The notes: a model not told the origin generated them from the letters alone. A DNA stretch of 43,898 nucleotides from an uncultured Ruminococcus sp. (GCA_947627445.1 CANQWA010000024.1:1-43898); one strand, 5' to 3'. Positions 7,540 through 17,132 are shown, numbered from the stretch's first letter. Numbers and translations: made by a program.

Positions 7540-8160
7540 CTACCGGATAAAATGCGTTCTGATCGCTTCTTCTTTTTCCGGTAGTCCGTACTGCTCCTTA
7601 CCAAGAGCAATGCTCTTCATCAGAAAGACCATATTTCTGGCAAGGGTTCGCATCCCTTGCAAGCCCTCAGCATCCTGCTGTGCTTCACCAGGTTCCCGTC
7701 CGTGAATACTATTCCAGTACTGTCCGGAGGCTACTGGCATGCCGCTGATTGTAAAAAATTTATTCAGCTCGTCAAACGTGGATGATAAACCGCCTCTTCT
7801 TGCTGCCACTACACTTGCGCCGACCTTCATGGTCTTGTCGAAATGGGTGCTGTAAAACAAACGGGTCAGACAAGCCATCAGCGTTGCATTGGCAGAAGCA
7901 TAATAGACAGGTGAACCGATCACCAGTCCGTCTGCCGCTTCAAACTTCGGTGCAATCGTATTCACCATGTCATCAAACACGCACTTGCCGGTAATGCCGC
8001 AGGAATTACAGGCAATACAGCCCCGGATATCCTTGTTTCCGACATGCAAGATCTCAGATTCCACACCGTTCTGGCTGAAGATCTGCTCCATTTCCTTTAG
8101 AGCAATTGCAGTGTTGCCATTTGCTCTGGGACTGCCGTTGATCATAAGTACTTTCATCAT
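7540..8160 (-). CDS. flavodoxin-family NAD(P)H-dependent oxidoreductase
   Basis: 206 aa. VLMINGSPRANGNTAIAL is the FMN-phosphate loop of the NADPH-dependent FMN reductase/flavodoxin fold. DIRGCIACNSCGITGKCVFD is the cysteine motif of iron-sulfur-flavoprotein relatives. GLVIGSPVYYASANATLM is the second flavin-binding loop. It is likely a soluble redox enzyme for quinones, nitro compounds or another acceptor; the substrate is unknown. AAGGAG lies before tandem ATGs (8160 or 8157). A consensus promoter lies at 8284-8313. Cargo of the cotJC element. Confidence 0.9.
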   Translation of the reverse strand: MMKVLMINGSPRANGNTAIALKEMEQIFSQNGVESEILHVGNKDIRGCIACNSCGITGKCVFDDMVNTIAPKFEAADGLVIGSPVYYASANATLMACLTRLFYSTHFDKTMKVGASVVAARRGGLSSTFDELNKFFTISGMPVASGQYWNSIHGREPGEAQQDAEGLQGMRTLARNMVFLMKSIALGKEQYGLPEKEEAIRTHFIR

Positions 8161-8283
8161 AATACTCCTTTCAGAATCTGCTGGAAAGCCAGATTCTCAC
8201 GATTCCGCTTCAGTCGAGACGAATGATTCACATTTCAAATCCGAAAAGTGCCTGAAAGGCAGGAATCAGAAAATATCACGTCA

Positions 8284-8313
8284 ATTATACCATAGAAAAC
8301 GCTGAAATGTCAA
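8284..8313 (-). promoter_or_regulatory. sigma-A promoter of the flavodoxin-family gene
   Basis: On the minus strand TTGACA (8313-8308), 18-bp spacer, TATAAT (8289-8284). It gives a leader of about 115 nt before the gene at 8160. Nothing else is seen between 8161 and 8446. Confidence 0.75.
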
Positions 8314-8446
8314 GCAATAAACCGTGTTTTTGAGAATTCTCCATGGAAACGGTTTGTGTGCGTCTACCTGTACATAGGGCGGTCTGGGAATATCCGACAA
8401 AGCAGGTACTAAAAAATTGCCATCCAAGAAATATCTTTTCCTGATT

Positions 8447-8962
8447 TCATGACGTGGGGATGAATGGCAGTTCAATAGGAGCATCTTCGCCGGCGGAAGT
8501 ATCTGTTTCATGCGTGTCAGTATTTTTTTCCATATCCTGATGGTTCGTTATGCGGTTATTCTCATTCGGTGATCCAGTGTTCTTTTCTCTGCTGCTGCGG
8601 ATATCTGGTGAAATGATATCCAGTTTCATACCGGTATCTTCATCTGCATTCTCAGCTGCATTCTCCGCTGCATCCTCAACTGCACTCTCGCTTCCGGTAT
8701 GGATATTATGGCCGCTTTGCATATCAGCCTGCGCTTCAGTTACCGTGATATCCGATGTTTTCGGATCATCGGCAGTGTTATTCCTATCATTTCTATCAGT
8801 ATCCGTAACAGATGTTTCGATAGTTTTCGGTGTTTCATCAAGGCTTGTCGTCGTGAAAGCTGTTGTTGCTTCGTGTTTTTCATCCGTATGGATCTTGTTG
8901 GAACCGCAGCCGCACATGGACAGAACAAGACACACAGCTAAAACAAATGACAATTTTTTCAT
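8447..8962 (-). CDS. Ser/Thr/Asp-rich lipoprotein of unknown function
   Basis: 171 aa. The N-terminus is a lipoprotein signal peptide (MKKLSFVLAVCLVLSMCGCG), with Cys17 or Cys19 as the lipidated residue. The rest is low-complexity and hydrophilic: Thr-rich, then Ala/Glu-rich (AVEDAAENAAENADEDTG), then Asn/Asp/Thr-rich. It has no catalytic motif and looks like a tethered spacer or surface decoration. GAGGAGAG precedes the ATG. A bidirectional hairpin separates it from the upstream secreted-protein genes, so it needs its own promoter, which was not identified. Confidence 0.75.
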   Translation of the reverse strand: MKKLSFVLAVCLVLSMCGCGSNKIHTDEKHEATTAFTTTSLDETPKTIETSVTDTDRNDRNNTADDPKTSDITVTEAQADMQSGHNIHTGSESAVEDAAENAAENADEDTGMKLDIISPDIRSSREKNTGSPNENNRITNHQDMEKNTDTHETDTSAGEDAPIELPFIPTS

Positions 8963-8984
8963 ATGCTATCTCTCCTCATACAAG

Positions 8985-9016
8985 AAAGCACGCCTTTGCC
9001 AGGAAAGGCGTGCTTT
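8985..9016. terminator. bidirectional terminator
   Basis: Perfect 13-bp inverted repeat AAAGCACGCCTTT (8985-8997) / 9004-9016 with a 6-nt loop, followed by T residues on the plus side (9014-9018). On the minus strand it lies 20 bp after the 43-aa peptide gene and probably ends that transcript. Confidence 0.85.
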
Positions 9017-9035
9017 TTACTGGTTTGATTGATGA

Positions 9036-9167
9036 TTATTCTGAAAGATTAAAAGATGGTGTTTCACTCATTTCCAAACCACTGGTTTCCAAACCACTGG
9101 TTGTTATTACATCCTCACTATCGAATGCAATGACCTCCATCTCTGGTGTTTCATAAATTTTTTTCAT
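9036..9167 (-). CDS. 43-aa peptide with tandem TSGLE repeat
   Basis: Short gene with a good ribosome site (GAAAGGAG, then 7 nt to ATG). It begins MKKIYETPEMEVIAFDSEDV and continues ITTSGLETSGLEMSETPSF before ending NLSE. The TSGLE repeat comes from a 15-bp tandem DNA duplication (9071-9085 and 9086-9100). It starts 26 bp after the large transglutaminase-fold gene stops and is probably co-transcribed with it. Short peptides of the MKK..E.PE.EV..F..EDVI.TS type are common in gut Clostridia but uncharacterised. No signal peptide is visible, and there is no known maturation enzyme next to it. Confidence 0.7.
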   Translation of the reverse strand: MKKIYETPEMEVIAFDSEDVITTSGLETSGLEMSETPSFNLSE

Positions 9168-9193
9168 GATAAGCTCCTTTCTTAGCCAAGCTT

Positions 9194-12100
9194 TTACGAT
9201 TTCTGGTATTTATTCGCCGCTTGATAATAGAGGTAAAGCGACTTAACAAGGTTCTTAAGATTTGCGTCTGTTGCATCGCTATTCAGCACGGCATAAGCGT
9301 AACTGAGAGGACTTGCCGCGATAGTGAAATCTCCGATACTTACAGATACAGGTGTATTCAGTTCCTGAGCATTGATATTATTTTGTTCTAAATAGTACAG
9401 ACCATTTGATGCTGGCATCATTTGATATGTTTGTGCAAGTTCTTCTGAAGTAACCTCAAAGTAATGACGAATGGTTGTATTGGATTCAAGAATCAGGCTG
9501 GTACCATTATATGTGATGCCCTCAGGAGGAGTATTCGCTATCGTTGCCTTTGATTCTTCAAGAGTAGTAGCAGTTATTGCTTGCATTTCTTCTGTTTCAG
9601 CCACATTCTGACCTGCAAAGAACTGCTGTGCGCTGCTGCCATAGCTTGAAAGGGCAGCTACAACTTTCTGTTCCTTTTCGTATTTTTCGGGTTCGTTTGC
9701 CATAGCCTTGAGATAGTTGTCAACAGAATAGGTATACTCTGTGCCAGATCTTCCGTCTTTAAGCACAATTTGGAATGTCACATTGCCGCTGATATCCTTT
9801 GCGGGAACCTGGCAGCAGAATTTATAGTATCCTGTTGCACTATCTTTCTGGAAATCTGTCCATTCACTGATTGTTCCATCAGGAACTTTCACAATAGCTT
9901 TAGCACCGGTAATATCTACGCCTTGCTTGATATCCACGAAAAAGTTCAGACCGATCGTTCCATCAAGAGTGATGCTGTGACCTGTTACAGCTGAAAAGCC
10001 ATCTTTATATTTAGAAGCTGTTGTAGATGGCTTAACTGCATCAGCGCCTTTTTCCTGCTCCTTTTCTACGACTTTTTCCGATACAAACTGTACATCTACT
10101 ACAGTGGCGCCTTCTGCAAGATCTGCATAAGGAAGCTCAATTATCGTGTTGTCCTTGTCAGCAACTTCTCTGCTGATGTTTCCGACTGTGATGGATTCAA
10201 TATCATAGCCTTCCTTAGCGGTAACTTGAATCTGTGCGGTTTCACCGTCACTGACTTTGATTGACCCTTCATGATCAGACGCACCAGAAGAAGTGAGCGT
10301 ACCGCCATCGCTGTTATTGGTGTAAATAACAGATTTGCTTTCAACAGTTTCTTGGAATTCTTTCAATTTTTCGGGGTTGCCGGCAAGAGCACTTTCAGCT
10401 TCTTGAATATCAACCGGAACAATAGCGAACGGGCTGAATGCATCGCACCATACAACAAGACCATATTCTGTGATTTCACATGGTATCTCATTCACGCCTG
10501 TGATGTTGCCGTTGTCGTTTTTAGAGAAGTGGTAAACCTTGAAAGTCTTGCCCTTATCCTCCGGACCGTAACCTGCCGGGAATCCAAGAGTGACACGGAC
10601 TGCCTGACCGGTGCTGACAATCTGAGATTTACAGAGTGTGAGGTTGATGTTATAATATTCTGCATTTTCCAGTTCTGCTGCACTTCTGATATCCCCAAGA
10701 CCTGCTGCATCGACTTCAAGCAATTGATCCATTTCGCTCACTTGTTCATCGTTCGCATCGGTAGCCACGAGAACCATTCTGTGTGTGAGTCCTTGGAGAG
10801 CTTCATTCAAATTAGCAAATCCGTCTGCCATATCGCTTTTATCGTTCTTGAATGTTGCACTGCTTAAATCAAAACCGCTGAGATCATCCATCAGAGTAGG
10901 CTTGCCGAATACGTTCCAATCATAACCCTGCGACTGGAATGCATATGCTGCGCATCTGTGAGCTGCGAGGTAGCTGATAGCGATCGGCTCTTTGCCCTCA
11001 ACTTCTGCATATTTTGTTTCTTCCTGCATAGAACCGTCACCATTCATAACCTGATATGGAACGTGAAGTGTTCCAGCTTTAAGACCTTTTACATCAAATT
11101 CATAGAAGATGTTATCATCAGCATACATGGTACTTGGTGTGAATTTAAATACAAATCCAACTATCGTTTTGCCTTTAAGGTATTCAGCAGACTGATTTCC
11201 AAATATTTCAACTTCTTCACCAGGTATTTCGTCATACTTATCAAAGCCATTTTCATCTTTGTAGTCTTTTTTCTGAAGTGACTGAAGTGTGATATTTATT
11301 GTATCGCTTTCTACAATATCATCGCCCTCACGATAGAGAACACGAAAATCTCTTACTTTACTATGTCCAAAGGCAGATGTGTTCTGTATATTGTACTGAT
11401 CTTTTATGCTCATTCTAAGTGTTACTTTTCCTGCTGCTTCATCAAAGAAGAGATCTTGGTCATAAGTAGATCTTAATTCTTGTTCTCCTTCGTCAATAAG
11501 AAGTGCGCTTGTAAGTCCAGGTGAAACCTCTTTTGGATATGGAGGAGCTTTGTACAAACCATTCGGATTGTAAATCATATCTGTTGTTGCAAGGAGAGAC
11601 ATATTGTCACCCTGGAAATAGGGATCATCTATCACCATATCGCCGAAACTGAACGGCTCAGGTGCTTCTGTTGTAACTGCAAATCTTACATATGGACACT
11701 GTGGAAGCTTGAATACAAATGCTGTATCTGTATCGTACATATCATTTTCCGGATTGTCCAAAGCACCAGATCCCATCATTACTTCTGCATTTGCTGCAAG
11801 GTAGCACATTCCTGTCCAGCCATAATCACCAAGAGGAGCTTTAGCGACTTGTTCATCATATCCGGCTTCGCCCGGCTTTACACTTGAGCTTGTGCTTGAG
11901 CTTGAAACGTTTGCTCTTTTTTCAACAACGCTATCAAAAAGCATATAATAGCCTGCTTCTCTTGCCTTGCGAAGTCCCATGCCTTTATAGCTTACTGTGT
12001 ACTGTCCTGCTTTTTCCCCATCACTCTGTAAAGTTTCTTCATAAGAAACCATAAGACCATTTGAGTTGTAAACTACTTCTGAGCCATAGTTGTCATAGTT

Positions 12101-13114
12101 TAGTGGAGGATAGCTGAATTCATAGTTTGATTCAGAGCGGATTCCGCTGGGAGCGTATTTAACAGCCATTTTGTTTTCGCCCTTGAGGAGGTACTCGTGG
12201 TTTTCATAACCGTCAACGCCTACTGCATCAGCACCTTTTTTGTTGTTTGTCGGGTCATCGATTGTCGGATCCACTGCATACCATGCGCCGTCAAGTTCTA
12301 CATATGTCCACATATGGAGTTCATAGGATTCTGCATCGGGTCTGTATGCGCCCTGAACGAGTACACAAGGGATTCCTCTTTTATCCATGAATGCTTTAAA
12401 AAGTCTTGCATAGCCCTCACAGACAGCCTTATGATTCACGAGAGAACCATAAGAAGTTCTGATGAGATACTGGTCTGTGTCTTCCGGTGCAAATTTGTTT
12501 TCCAGTCTGTATGATGTGTTTGCCGTGATATAATCGTGTGCTGCTTCAATAAAATCTGCATCTGTTTCGCCGGAAAGTGTGCTATATGCCGATTCAAATG
12601 CACTGTTGTATGCTCGAATCGCTATTTGGACTTCGTCAGCAGATGTAAACGATTCCGTCCAATAAGTATCACGTCTGCCCGAGCCAAGATACATATGGTA
12701 CTCGCCGCTAATGGTAGCTATTCTGATGGAAAGCGCAGAGAAATCCACATAGAAAACTTCAGGGTGATCTCCGGTGAATGCATCTCTTGCAGCGCCGTAG
12801 ATATTGAGGACATTGCCCTTACCGCCGGCATAATTTGCAACTTGTTCTGATGTGAAGTATCCTGCATTGACAAGGTCGAGATCCTCGCCATTGGCGAACT
12901 TTCCGCTGCTAAGCATTTGCTCCATAGCTTTGTAGAAATTCTGATAGGCATTGGTTTCTTCTGCTGATTCACTTTTCAGCTGATCATAAAAATAAGAATC
13001 ATTCCCCACTGCCGTTTCTGCATGAATGCTTCCCAATGAACTGAACGGGAAAAGGCTCCCTATCATTCCACTGCAAACGAGAAATGCCAGCATTTTTTTA
13101 CATTTTTTAGTCAT
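9194..13114 (-). CDS. large secreted transglutaminase-like surface protein
   Basis: 1306 aa. A signal peptide (residues ~1-32, ending SIHAE) directs export. Residues ~180-290 form a transglutaminase/protease-like fold with a plausible triad: Cys in NHKAVCEGYARLFKAF, His in ELHMWTYVEL, Asp in WYAVDPTIDD. The middle is beta-rich and Ig-like. Residues ~930-1010 resemble a bacterial surface repeat (GGTLTSSGASDHEG, YDIESITVG). The last ~280 residues are a module seen in Ruminococcus and Lachnospiraceae surface proteins. No dockerin or LPXTG motif was found. AAGGAGGT precedes the ATG. It may crosslink or cleave proteins at the cell surface; the substrate is unknown. Confidence 0.85.
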   Translation of the reverse strand: MTKKCKKMLAFLVCSGMIGSLFPFSSLGSIHAETAVGNDSYFYDQLKSESAEETNAYQNFYKAMEQMLSSGKFANGEDLDLVNAGYFTSEQVANYAGGKGNVLNIYGAARDAFTGDHPEVFYVDFSALSIRIATISGEYHMYLGSGRRDTYWTESFTSADEVQIAIRAYNSAFESAYSTLSGETDADFIEAAHDYITANTSYRLENKFAPEDTDQYLIRTSYGSLVNHKAVCEGYARLFKAFMDKRGIPCVLVQGAYRPDAESYELHMWTYVELDGAWYAVDPTIDDPTNNKKGADAVGVDGYENHEYLLKGENKMAVKYAPSGIRSESNYEFSYPPLNYDNYGSEVVYNSNGLMVSYEETLQSDGEKAGQYTVSYKGMGLRKAREAGYYMLFDSVVEKRANVSSSSTSSSVKPGEAGYDEQVAKAPLGDYGWTGMCYLAANAEVMMGSGALDNPENDMYDTDTAFVFKLPQCPYVRFAVTTEAPEPFSFGDMVIDDPYFQGDNMSLLATTDMIYNPNGLYKAPPYPKEVSPGLTSALLIDEGEQELRSTYDQDLFFDEAAGKVTLRMSIKDQYNIQNTSAFGHSKVRDFRVLYREGDDIVESDTINITLQSLQKKDYKDENGFDKYDEIPGEEVEIFGNQSAEYLKGKTIVGFVFKFTPSTMYADDNIFYEFDVKGLKAGTLHVPYQVMNGDGSMQEETKYAEVEGKEPIAISYLAAHRCAAYAFQSQGYDWNVFGKPTLMDDLSGFDLSSATFKNDKSDMADGFANLNEALQGLTHRMVLVATDANDEQVSEMDQLLEVDAAGLGDIRSAAELENAEYYNINLTLCKSQIVSTGQAVRVTLGFPAGYGPEDKGKTFKVYHFSKNDNGNITGVNEIPCEITEYGLVVWCDAFSPFAIVPVDIQEAESALAGNPEKLKEFQETVESKSVIYTNNSDGGTLTSSGASDHEGSIKVSDGETAQIQVTAKEGYDIESITVGNISREVADKDNTIIELPYADLAEGATVVDVQFVSEKVVEKEQEKGADAVKPSTTASKYKDGFSAVTGHSITLDGTIGLNFFVDIKQGVDITGAKAIVKVPDGTISEWTDFQKDSATGYYKFCCQVPAKDISGNVTFQIVLKDGRSGTEYTYSVDNYLKAMANEPEKYEKEQKVVAALSSYGSSAQQFFAGQNVAETEEMQAITATTLEESKATIANTPPEGITYNGTSLILESNTTIRHYFEVTSEELAQTYQMMPASNGLYYLEQNNINAQELNTPVSVSIGDFTIAASPLSYAYAVLNSDATDANLKNLVKSLYLYYQAANKYQKS

Positions 13115-13396
13115 AGTAAAGACCTCCTTTTATTCAGGCGATTCCGTATATCGAAAAATCCGTCTTCTGGTTTTTCTTGTTTCATTGCGCATGATGTTTC
13201 ATGAAATATCCATGCATTTTGTCATGCTTTGCATTCATGTTACATTCTTTGCATCTCGGAAGACCTTTTGGTTTCATCTCTTGTGATTATAGTATATCAA
13301 ACTTCAGCCCTGGTGAAAACCATAATTTGTAGTGAAAAACCGGTAAAAATCAGGGATACTGATAAATATTGCCTGAAAAATCCGGATAACGCATGA
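13115..13396. other. upstream region of the large secreted protein gene
   Basis: AT-rich non-coding DNA. On the minus strand TATACTATAAT (13299-13289) offers -10 elements, but no good -35 is paired with them, so the promoter is uncertain. No gene is seen. Confidence 0.3.
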
Positions 13397-13543
13397 AAAA
13401 TCGGAAAATGCGACAGCGTTTCAGCCAAGAACGATGGCACATCCATTATGATGGTTGGCTCATCGACGGAGATTCCGGAATTTGATGGCTGGATGCTCCG
13501 CTATATCTGGAGCCATATCAAAGACGAGGCTGACAGATTCTGA
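13397..13543 (+). pseudogene. possible gene remnant
   Basis: An open stretch of 48 codons, ending at TGA 13541-13543, reads as sensible protein (SVSAKNDGTSIMMVGSSTEI, then FDGWMLRYIWSHIKDEADRF). It has no start codon with a ribosome site and begins after a stop. It looks like the C-terminus of a lost gene. Family not recognised. Confidence 0.3.
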
Positions 13544-13586
13544 TCGTGTTCCGCTGAAATAAGAACAAGTTCTAACAATAAAATGA

Positions 13587-13625
13587 TCCCAGTATTGCTG
13601 AGTATCCGGCAATACCAGGATTTTT
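13587..13625 (+). terminator. terminator-like hairpin after the remnant
   Basis: TCCCAGTATTGC (13587-13598) pairs with GCAATACCAGGA (13609-13620) at 10 of 12 positions and is followed by TTTTT. It would suit the end of the broken plus-strand gene at 13397-13543. Confidence 0.6.
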
Positions 13626-13650
13626 CTGATTGTTTATCGCAGGTCAAATA

Positions 13651-14445
13651 TTATATGAACTTCACATAAAACAAACGGTTTTCAGGAATGAAACCACTGC
13701 TGGCAAGGGTTGGTATGCTTTCCATATTTTTGACCCAACACCCCGCAACAGGAGTCAACCCCTGCTCTATGGCGATTTCAGCAAGGTTGATGAGAATACT
13801 TCTTCCAACACCCTTGCGCCTATGTTGAGAAAGTGTGTAATTTCCGATATCCACTCTCTTTTCATCATAATGCAGACGCCCGATTGCACCGTACCCAAGG
13901 GTTTTTCCGTTTTCACGAATCGCATAGAAACTGTAATGCGGATTACCGTAACAGCCATCCCACTGCTTTTCCGTAAGCGTATTCATGATGTTGTATTCTT
14001 CTGGATTTACCTCAAAGATCATGTTTCTGCCAAACTCCGCCTGCCGCTTTGGTTTTCCGTAAATATGATTGTAAGCCTGCATTTCAAATGTTGTGCCAAG
14101 TGCATGCATTTTTTCAAAAGCTATGGCAACGAAATGACAGTCATTGCTTGCCACAAGCGCTGCGGTCACATGAAATTTCCAGATGATGTGATCCAATATT
14201 TCTGTGGAATAGCGGCGGTTCACCTTTGTCAAATAGAACGATGTCAGCATTTTGCCGCCATCCCAACCATCCATGAGCGAGAAAAATCCGATCAATTCTC
14301 CATCCAGTTCCGCTGTATACGGATCAGCTTCAAATATCATGGAGTTGTGAAAGCCGTCACTTTTTCCGCCAAGTTCCATAAGATATCCGTCTCTCTGGTC
14401 ACTTATAATATGCCAATTGGTTTTTGCAAAATTGATATGTAACAT
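13651..14445 (-). CDS. GNAT-family N-acetyltransferase
   Basis: 264 aa from the ATG at 14445, preferred over 14487 because AAAAGGAAAGGG lies just before it. The C-terminal ~110 residues are a GNAT fold: YGAIGRLHYDEKRVDIGNYT, then HRRKGVGRSILINLAEIA, the acetyl-CoA pyrophosphate loop (R/Q-x-x-G-x-G/A). The N-terminal half is a divergent second domain. It probably acetylates a small molecule or protein; the substrate is unknown. Cargo of the cotJC element, downstream of and on the same strand as the dockerin metalloprotease. Confidence 0.85.
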   Translation of the reverse strand: MLHINFAKTNWHIISDQRDGYLMELGGKSDGFHNSMIFEADPYTAELDGELIGFFSLMDGWDGGKMLTSFYLTKVNRRYSTEILDHIIWKFHVTAALVASNDCHFVAIAFEKMHALGTTFEMQAYNHIYGKPKRQAEFGRNMIFEVNPEEYNIMNTLTEKQWDGCYGNPHYSFYAIRENGKTLGYGAIGRLHYDEKRVDIGNYTLSQHRRKGVGRSILINLAEIAIEQGLTPVAGCWVKNMESIPTLASSGFIPENRLFYVKFI

Positions 14446-14615
14446 AATTCCCTTTCCTTTTTCTTGCAAAGGAAGGTCAAACGTCATTTACACCTACCTT
14501 TGCGTTATGGTTCATGCCTTTGAATGTCATAGCTGCAATCACTACAAGCCACCTCTTTCTTAAAATGATGCCTCCCATAAAACGGGAAGTTCAATATGTA
14601 TGATGATACCATCAT

Positions 14616-17039
14616 CTATTGTGGTGGTACTATCATCTGTTTCATCCGGCAAAGATCCCATGCATTGAGCCTGTGATCCTCATACAGATCACAAGCCTTC
14701 CAATCAGCAAGCACGGCATCAGGCATTCCCAACAGCCATTTCTGTAAAAGTACCACATCCGCCAAATCTAGTTTGCCGTCAGAATTGACGTCTCCTGCGA
14801 TAGTTTCTGCATCGCCAAGCTGCAATCGTTTTATGATAGCTGTTCCAGCAGTCGTAAAATAAGAGCAGTATATCGTTTGCCTGCCATATTCAAGAGAGAG
14901 GGAGTTGACCACATCCATTGCCAATGTGTTCCCTGTCATCTCCCAATCTGTTCCGTTTAATGTATATACAGCCAGTTGATCCGGATTCTGCGTATTCACT
15001 GCCAGATAACACTGTCCATCTGCCAGAATCGGCATCTGTACAAAAGCATTCTCAGAAACAGCATCCGGAAGCGGATAGGATGTCATCTGTTCCCCGGAAA
15101 ACATATACACAGAATTTCCGCTTCCGGATGGAGCGATCCATGCAATTTTGCTGGCAGATGCCATGGAAACCTTACCACAGGCACTTTCAGAAATGGTTTC
15201 TGTTTTCCAGCTATCGTTTTGAAAAATTGCCAATTTTGCTTTGTTTCCGTCGCTGATATCACGGTATGCGATAATTGGATCGCCGTGCAACACAGCCATA
15301 GACATGTTACACGCATTTTCTGCCATGTTTTCGCCTAATATCGTAATGGCTTCTGTATGACAATCATAACAGGCTGCCCACAATGCATAAGGAAAACTTC
15401 CAGTGGTGTATGTCACATACACCTTGTTTTCATCCGCAGTCAGATCTGCATACTGCGCAAGGGCTGTCCCCTGGTAAACTTCCGTCCAGCTTTCGGACGA
15501 GTAATCATATCTGCACAAATGCAGCAAATAATCCTTATCCCGATAAAGCACATAAGGCGTATTTCCGCAGAATGCAAGCTTTGGCTCATTCATGTCTTTA
15601 TCATTGCCGGAACCAAGAGGCTTTCCTGCTGGTGTCAGGCGGTCATCGTCAATACGGTAAAGAACGGCGTTTTTGCTGTCTGATGTAATCATGTACACTG
15701 TGCCGTCAGGTGATGCTGCCATTTCATAAGGCAGGTATGCACCCAGACTATCGCTGTTGATGCTTTCCCACAGCTTTGCATCAGAAGTATCCGCAAATGC
15801 AACCGTAAAAGTCAGCGATTCCTCGTCCATGACAATATCACTGATGCAGATGCCGCTGTTTGTTCCATTGGAATAGACAAGCGCCCCGTCAGCAATACCG
15901 GCACTCCAGTCTAAAGAACCAATGGAATCAGGAGCATCTGTTCCGCCGTATGCCGAGGAAAAAATATCTCCTTCTCCGGCATCCAAGGCAGTTTCTCCCG
16001 GCCGAAACACATATATTTCGTCCTGATCGCCTTTAAAATTGCCGTCCTGCTCTGTATTCACACGATAGACCACCAGACCTGTGCCGTATATTTTCGTATC
16101 CATCTCATCAGAGAATGGTGTTCCTTGCTTTCTGTATTCCAGTGCAAAGAATTCGGTGTCAGAAAGAGGTGTTTTCAGAAGATACAGCCGGTTTCCGCGG
16201 TCAGAAGAAGCCGGCGAAAGGGTGTATGTGCCGCTTTCCCGGATGTCCGCCGACTCCAGCCACCCGGAAATTGCGGCTCTCTCATAGGCAAGAGGATACT
16301 GCAAAAAAACAGAATTGGATGCCATAATATCCCACATTCCAACCGGATTTCCTGTGCGCCCACTGCGGTACAGATCCGGATAACCCAGAGAATGCAGAAA
16401 TTCATGACACAGAACTCCCTCTGATCCTGTTATTGTATCCTCAAAAAGCCGTGCGCTGTTCAGGATATTGGCACTGCCTGTCCGCAAGCCGTTAAGTTCC
16501 ATATTTGCAACAGTAAATTTCTTTGGCGATATGGGAGAACTGTCATTGTCCGCCTTTCCGTCAATGACAAAGGTGATGTTATCCACAATACTGTCCGAAT
16601 TTCCGTCCAGCGGGATATCTGCCGGGATTTCAACATTCTGCAGAATCTCAATGGCGATCTGCTCGCAATTCTGGTATGCTGTTTTCCCGGAGGAAAGAAC
16701 ATAGGGAATGATCACCCCATTCTCCATCTGCGGAAAATAGCTGCTGACTTGCAGTTTGCCATAAGAAATGGCATCCACATATCCTGCCAGAGAATGCACA
16801 GTATCAGTATCGTTGCACATAGTGACCATGCTCTCGGTACGATCTTTCATGAAGTTGGATTCGGAAAGCGGATCGTGCTGGGCAAAAAGCACAATATTGT
16901 TCATCTGGACTGGTTCATGTTCTGATAACACAGATTCTTCCGCTGCAATTGGTACAACCAGCATGAAAGCTGTCAGAAAAGCCTGCATCACAACAGCAGC
17001 CATCATTTTTTGAAATCGCATTTTGGTCTTCATACGCAT
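14616..17039 (-). CDS. secreted M6-family metalloprotease with C-terminal dockerin
   Basis: 807 aa. Signal peptide at residues ~1-33 (ends PIAAEE). Residues ~45-410 form an M6 (immune inhibitor A-like) peptidase: the zinc motif HEFLH in LCHEFLHSLGYPDLY, with a downstream GMWDIMAS Met-turn. A beta-propeller-like region follows (~430-740). The last ~60 residues are a type I dockerin: GDVNSDGKLDLADVVLLQKW, then DLYEDHRLNAWDLCRMKQM, two Ca-binding duplicated segments. It should be exported and docked onto a cohesin scaffold. Cellulosomal proteases are unusual. A TTGACT-17-TAAAAT promoter lies at 17104-17132; the ribosome site is weak. Confidence 0.92.
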   Translation of the reverse strand: MRMKTKMRFQKMMAAVVMQAFLTAFMLVVPIAAEESVLSEHEPVQMNNIVLFAQHDPLSESNFMKDRTESMVTMCNDTDTVHSLAGYVDAISYGKLQVSSYFPQMENGVIIPYVLSSGKTAYQNCEQIAIEILQNVEIPADIPLDGNSDSIVDNITFVIDGKADNDSSPISPKKFTVANMELNGLRTGSANILNSARLFEDTITGSEGVLCHEFLHSLGYPDLYRSGRTGNPVGMWDIMASNSVFLQYPLAYERAAISGWLESADIRESGTYTLSPASSDRGNRLYLLKTPLSDTEFFALEYRKQGTPFSDEMDTKIYGTGLVVYRVNTEQDGNFKGDQDEIYVFRPGETALDAGEGDIFSSAYGGTDAPDSIGSLDWSAGIADGALVYSNGTNSGICISDIVMDEESLTFTVAFADTSDAKLWESINSDSLGAYLPYEMAASPDGTVYMITSDSKNAVLYRIDDDRLTPAGKPLGSGNDKDMNEPKLAFCGNTPYVLYRDKDYLLHLCRYDYSSESWTEVYQGTALAQYADLTADENKVYVTYTTGSFPYALWAACYDCHTEAITILGENMAENACNMSMAVLHGDPIIAYRDISDGNKAKLAIFQNDSWKTETISESACGKVSMASASKIAWIAPSGSGNSVYMFSGEQMTSYPLPDAVSENAFVQMPILADGQCYLAVNTQNPDQLAVYTLNGTDWEMTGNTLAMDVVNSLSLEYGRQTIYCSYFTTAGTAIIKRLQLGDAETIAGDVNSDGKLDLADVVLLQKWLLGMPDAVLADWKACDLYEDHRLNAWDLCRMKQMIVPPQ

Positions 17040-17103
17040 CTGATATCATGTACTTTTGTACGATCATAGATCCTTTCTGTCTGAATATCGTTTTTCTACC
17101 TAT

Positions 17104-17132
17104 ATTTTATCACAAATTGATGAAAAAGTCAA
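17104..17132 (-). promoter_or_regulatory. sigma-A promoter of the dockerin metalloprotease
   Basis: On the minus strand TTGACT (17132-17127), 17-bp spacer, TAAAAT (17109-17104), 65 bp before the gene start. Confidence 0.75.
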
